From Arenicella sp. (GTDB taxonomy: Bacteria > Pseudomonadota > Gammaproteobacteria > Arenicellales > Arenicellaceae), in NCBI GenBank assembly GCA_023299895.1, contig JALZWI010000105.1, forward strand, positions 1 to 8,841: a stretch of 8,841 nucleotides of DNA. Direction: 5' to 3'. Positions 6,310 through 8,841 of this stretch are shown here, piece by piece; positions within the stretch are counted from its first letter, which is position 1; every line of letters begins with the position of its first letter. Below the pieces are notes generated by a model that was not told the origin of the DNA, ran no database searches, and saw only the letters and a list, made by a program, of their open reading frames with translations. A program made the translations under genes and the position numbers.

Positions 6310-6855
6310 ATGAGTATATTGAGATCGGTTCAATCCACCTATAAAAATATAGTTGAACATATAGGTGCTTATACAGCGGATTTATCGTCGTTGTTTTTAC
6401 GTTTGATAGCAGCAAAAATTTTTCTGGATTCTGGCTTATCTAAGTGGAATGGTTTTCTAACATTTAATAAAGAAAAATACGATTTATTTAAATATGAATT
6501 CTTTTGTCCTGATCCCCCTAGAGAAGGCGCTCTGCAGTTATGTGACCCTCAGACACTGGACTATACAGAAGGTTCGTCAATTGTTAGTGTCATTAATGCT
6601 GCCGCACTGAGTGCAGGTGTCATGGAAGTTCTATTGCCTACATTATTGATTGTCGGATTGTTTACTCGATTTGCTGCACTTGGCTTAATCGGAATGACTT
6701 TGTTTATTCAATTATTAGTTTTCCCGACATGGTCGCATTGGATTAATCCGGCTTCATGGTGGGCTGTTGCCTTATTTGCAGTATTCGCCTATGGACCAGG
6801 CCGACTGTCATTAGACCGATTATTCGGCCTTGATAAAGGCAATAAAAAATCCTAG
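6310..6855 (+). CDS. DoxX family membrane protein of the bufferin operon
   Basis: The product has 181 residues. Helix 1 (about 25-42) contains the family's RLxxAxxFLxSGLSKW motif, and helices at about 94-116, 118-138 and 147-163 follow; VGLFTRFAALGL and YGPGRLSLDRL are typical DoxX elements. DoxX proteins often accompany DUF692/DUF2063/DUF2282 genes, but their exact role is not settled; links to respiratory-chain or thiol redox processes have been suggested. Here the loop between helix 1 and helix 2 (about 50-92) looks roughly 15 residues longer than in the relatives I recall, and holds Cys66 and Cys78, which could form a disulfide or bind metal. The ribosome site AGGGG, 6 nt before the ATG, is the strongest in the operon after that of bufA. 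The gene ends 17 nt before a strong terminator and closes the operon. Confidence 0.85.
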   Translation: MSILRSVQSTYKNIVEHIGAYTADLSSLFLRLIAAKIFLDSGLSKWNGFLTFNKEKYDLFKYEFFCPDPPREGALQLCDPQTLDYTEGSSIVSVINAAALSAGVMEVLLPTLLIVGLFTRFAALGLIGMTLFIQLLVFPTWSHWINPASWWAVALFAVFAYGPGRLSLDRLFGLDKGNKKS

Positions 6856-6871
6856 AGCACGAACGTAAACG

Positions 6872-6905
6872 ACACTCATCTCTAACTGAAAGTAGAGATG
6901 AGTGT
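6872..6905. terminator. Strong rho-independent terminator shared by convergent units
   Basis: A perfect 13-bp stem pairs ACACTCATCTCTA (6872-6884) with TAGAGATGAGTGT (6893-6905) around an 8-nt loop. On the plus strand the stem's last base begins TTTGCTTT, giving a usable U-rich tail for the bufferin operon. On the minus strand CGTTTACGTT follows, so it may also stop transcription from the NADH dehydrogenase gene, which ends 70 bp away. Confidence 0.8.
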
Positions 6906-6974
6906 TTGCTTTAGTATTCTAAAGGTCTATAGAGGCAAGCCTAGCTTCTTCAACTATCTTATTGAAAGACAGAC

Positions 6975-8243
6975 TTAGTCATCTTTAGATCGTTTAAATC
7001 CAAGGTGAGAAATATCTGGTGGGAAAAACATTGCCCAATTCCATTCTAAAAACAATCGAACTTTGCGCGAAAAAGTAGGTACCTTTAACAGATAAATACC
7101 GCGCCACATCATAAAACCAATTAAGCCTGAAAAATGCATCCCAAAAATATCAGCAACCGCCTTATTGTGCCCGATTGAAGCAAGCATACCTATAGGCTCA
7201 TAACCAAATTCTTGCGTAGGTTGGTTAGATATTTTAGCGACAATATTTTTAGCCAGCGTTTTTGCTTGGCGATGGGCAAATTGAGCTGTGGGAGGGCAAA
7301 ATTGACCTGATTTTTTATTTGGCACTAAAGAGCAATCCCCCATTGCCCAAATACCATTATCTCCTTCTACAGACATGTCTGCTTGTGTAATAACTTTGCC
7401 TCGATCGGTTGGCAAGTAGTCATTTTCAATAAATACATGTGGCGCTGTTCCAATAGTACATATTATTGTTGCTCCTGTTACTTCTTTGCCACTTTTTAAA
7501 ATAACTTTTTCATGTTCAATTTTTTCAGCTCGTTCGTTAAGTAAAACTTCAATCCCTCTTTTTTTGAAATTCTCTAATGTTTTTTTAGATAGCTGTTCTG
7601 ACAGTTCTGGTAATAAACGATCGGTACCATGCACAATAGTAATGCGACAATCGTCACTATCAACATTTTTATAATAACGTTGTGCAGAATTCAGGAAATC
7701 CTCTAATTCACCAGCTGTCTCAACTCCACTAAAACCGCCACCCAAAACCACAAACGAGGTTAGCTGTTTGCGCCGAGTCTCATCAGGGTGAATAGTCGCT
7801 TGTTCAAGACGGTCGATCAGTTGGTTTCTAATAAACAGCGCATCTCCGACTGTTTTCAAAGGCAGTGTGTTTTCATCAAGCCCTGGTAACATGACGGTAT
7901 TGGCTTGGACCCCAGCAGCAAGTACGATTTGATCATAAAACAAGGTCGCTTCACGATCGTTATGGTAGTGAATTTCCTTGTTTTCATAATCGATTTTGTC
8001 GACTGTGACCATGCGAATTTTAGTACGCTTTAAAATTAGTCGTATCGGTGCTTGCACATGTCCCGGAAGTAGTGATGCACCAATAACTTCAGGTAACAAA
8101 GGATTGTAAGTAATGAAGTTTGTTTTGCTAAGAAGATAAATATCCCAGTCTGCGGGCAATGTGGATTCAAGTTTTTTGGCCAACACAACACCAGAAAAAC
8201 CACCCCCAATAATTACTATTCTTTTTTGATTTGTTTTATTCAA
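6975..8243 (-). CDS. ndh: Type II NADH dehydrogenase (NDH-2), FAD-dependent NADH:quinone oxidoreductase
   Basis: The product has 422 residues, normal for the family. The FAD-binding GGGFSG is at residues 13-18 and the NAD(H)-binding GGGFSG at 168-173, followed by VETAGEL. The second FAD segment WAMGDC is at 299-304. PTAQFAHRQA (318-327) corresponds to the quinone-site AQ motif. The C-terminal membrane-anchoring part contains MLASIGHNKAVADIFG (353-368), WRGIYLLK and FFPPDIS. The enzyme passes electrons from NADH to the quinone pool without pumping protons and sits on the cytoplasmic face of the inner membrane. The start is TTG: an in-frame TGA lies three codons upstream, and this start gives the usual few residues before the Rossmann fold. 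GAGG lies 4 nt before the TTG, a short spacing. A five-codon frame overlaps the start (8236-8253). It is convergent with the bufferin operon. Confidence 0.93.
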   Translation of the reverse strand: MNKTNQKRIVIIGGGFSGVVLAKKLESTLPADWDIYLLSKTNFITYNPLLPEVIGASLLPGHVQAPIRLILKRTKIRMVTVDKIDYENKEIHYHNDREATLFYDQIVLAAGVQANTVMLPGLDENTLPLKTVGDALFIRNQLIDRLEQATIHPDETRRKQLTSFVVLGGGFSGVETAGELEDFLNSAQRYYKNVDSDDCRITIVHGTDRLLPELSEQLSKKTLENFKKRGIEVLLNERAEKIEHEKVILKSGKEVTGATIICTIGTAPHVFIENDYLPTDRGKVITQADMSVEGDNGIWAMGDCSLVPNKKSGQFCPPTAQFAHRQAKTLAKNIVAKISNQPTQEFGYEPIGMLASIGHNKAVADIFGMHFSGLIGFMMWRGIYLLKVPTFSRKVRLFLEWNWAMFFPPDISHLGFKRSKDD

Positions 8244-8253
8244 ATGGCCTCAT
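8236..8253 (-). other. Possible five-codon leader frame overlapping the ndh start
   Basis: On the minus strand ATG-AGG-CCA-TTT-GAA-TAA runs across the TTG start of ndh in another frame. AAAAGG lies 6 nt before this ATG, a better ribosome site than the one for the TTG itself. Ribosomes could terminate at the TAA and re-initiate at the overlapping TTG. Such a short frame may also arise by chance. Confidence 0.25.
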
Positions 8254-8295
8254 GGGGTGCCTTTTCGCAAAGATCAAACGGATGATTAGAGCGCT

Positions 8296-8324
8296 AGTAT
8301 TGATGCTTAGGTGAAAAACTTCAA
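8296..8324 (-). promoter_or_regulatory. Candidate sigma70 promoter for ndh
   Basis: On the minus strand TTGAAG (8324-8319) and AATACT (8301-8296) are separated by exactly 17 bp, each matching four of six consensus bases. Transcription would start near 8289, giving a leader of about 46 nt before the TTG start. Confidence 0.35.
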
Positions 8325-8487
8325 ACCATTTTTAATTGAAAGAGCACTCATGGACAAAGCGTCGTTGTACATGAGAAATATGATCATCCAAACAAATCAG
8401 CCAGCCTAGTTAAGCAACCGAATATATCTATTTATTATGTAACTAAATGTCGTTTGGGTCGGTCTAACTACACTAGAAAACAAAAAC

Positions 8488-8493
8488 TATAAT
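8488..8493 (+). promoter_or_regulatory. Possible -10 element near the glutamate synthase-family gene
   Basis: A perfect TATAAT lies 15 bp before the ATG at 8509. No reasonable -35 is found 16-18 bp upstream, and transcription from here would leave only about 9 nt of leader. It could be a chance match. Confidence 0.25.
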
Positions 8494-8508
8494 ACCGGGC
8501 TATCTGTC

Positions 8509-8841
8509 ATGACTGTGCGTCAATATTTCATTTTTTTTGCTGTAGTCGCCGTTTCAATCGCACTGGGGCTGTCACTCTTCTCATCGACATGGCTTTGGTC
8601 GTTTGTAGTAATCGGGCCAATTGTTGTACTGGGCATGTACGATATTTTCCAAACAAAGCATTCAATTCTAAGGTTATATCCAGTTCTTGGTCATTTCAGG
8701 TATATGTTGGAGTCTGTAAGGGAGGAAATTCAGCAGTACTTTGTGGAAAACGATATTGAAGGAACTCCGATTCCTCGAGAGTACCGATCGCTGGTGTATC
8801 AACGTGCAAAAGGAGTCAGAGACACTAGGCCTTTTGGAACA
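8509..8841 (+). CDS. FMN-binding glutamate synthase family protein, N-terminal part, cut by window end
   Basis: The frame is open for 111 codons to the window edge. Two hydrophobic segments (about residues 5-24 and 28-46) anchor the N-terminus in the membrane. They are followed by the start of the GltB-like FMN domain: HSILRLYPVLGHFRY (51-65), EIQQYF (73-78), RSLVYQRAK (93-101) and VRDTRPFGT (103-111). These are characteristic of the stand-alone FMN-binding glutamate synthase family, whose members resemble the synthase domain of GltB but lack its amidotransferase domain. Their true substrate is mostly untested. Full-length members have roughly 500 or more residues, so most of the gene, including the FMN and iron-sulfur sites, lies outside the window. 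No strong ribosome site precedes the ATG; the start fits the membrane-anchor pattern of the family. Confidence 0.88.
   Translation, partial: MTVRQYFIFFAVVAVSIALGLSLFSSTWLWSFVVIGPIVVLGMYDIFQTKHSILRLYPVLGHFRYMLESVREEIQQYFVENDIEGTPIPREYRSLVYQRAKGVRDTRPFGT

Noticed and set aside
6898..6978. 26-codon plus-strand frame after the DoxX gene
   Set aside because: It starts inside the terminator stem, has no ribosome site, and runs into the end of the convergent ndh gene; composition gives no support.
8350..8409. 19-codon plus-strand frame upstream of the glutamate synthase-family gene
   Set aside because: No ribosome site and no recognisable features; frames this short are expected by chance.

Overview
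This looks like chromosomal DNA from an AT-rich Gram-negative bacterium, most likely a gammaproteobacterium. The grounds are Sec-type signal peptides on three proteins, a type II NADH dehydrogenase, an FMN-binding glutamate synthase homologue, a choice-of-anchor/right-handed beta-helix surface protein, and a proteobacterial bufferin (MNIO) operon. The taxonomic guess is inference. I see no rRNA, tRNA, CRISPR array, insertion sequence or phage gene.

Layout: (1) 201-1490 (+), a secreted beta-helix repeat protein with a choice-of-anchor Q-like C-terminal region and an oddly short hydrophobic tail. (2) 1619-2008 (-), a small four-helix membrane protein of unknown function; an 11-bp perfect inverted repeat lies across its predicted -35 region. 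(3) 2113-2492, a gene-free stretch. (4) 2493-3881 (-), a secreted DUF3179 protein with a CxxC motif. (5) 3882-4262, the divergent control region between the DUF3179 gene and the operon that follows. (6) 4263-6855 (+), a four-gene operon: DUF2282 bufferin precursor (bufA), DUF692 multinuclear iron oxidase (bufB), DUF2063 partner protein (bufC) and a DoxX-family membrane protein. (7) A strong 13-bp-stem terminator at 6872-6905 between convergent transcription units. (8) 6975-8243 (-), a type II NADH dehydrogenase that starts with TTG. (9) 8509-8841 (+), the 5' end of an FMN-binding glutamate synthase family gene cut by the window edge.

The most interesting system is the bufferin operon. In characterised relatives the precursor carries a Sec signal peptide and conserved cysteines. 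BufB with BufC oxidises some of these cysteines in the cytoplasm to thiooxazole-type heterocycles, and the exported product binds copper in the periplasm and protects against metal stress. The copy here has the full four-cysteine core but differs in several ways. It has a long acidic spacer between signal peptide and core, a 10-bp hairpin between precursor and enzyme genes that could set their expression ratio, a DoxX protein with a two-cysteine loop insertion, and an ECF-sigma-like promoter candidate with no sigma or anti-sigma gene in view. The remaining genes look like ordinary, mostly monocistronic housekeeping or surface functions.
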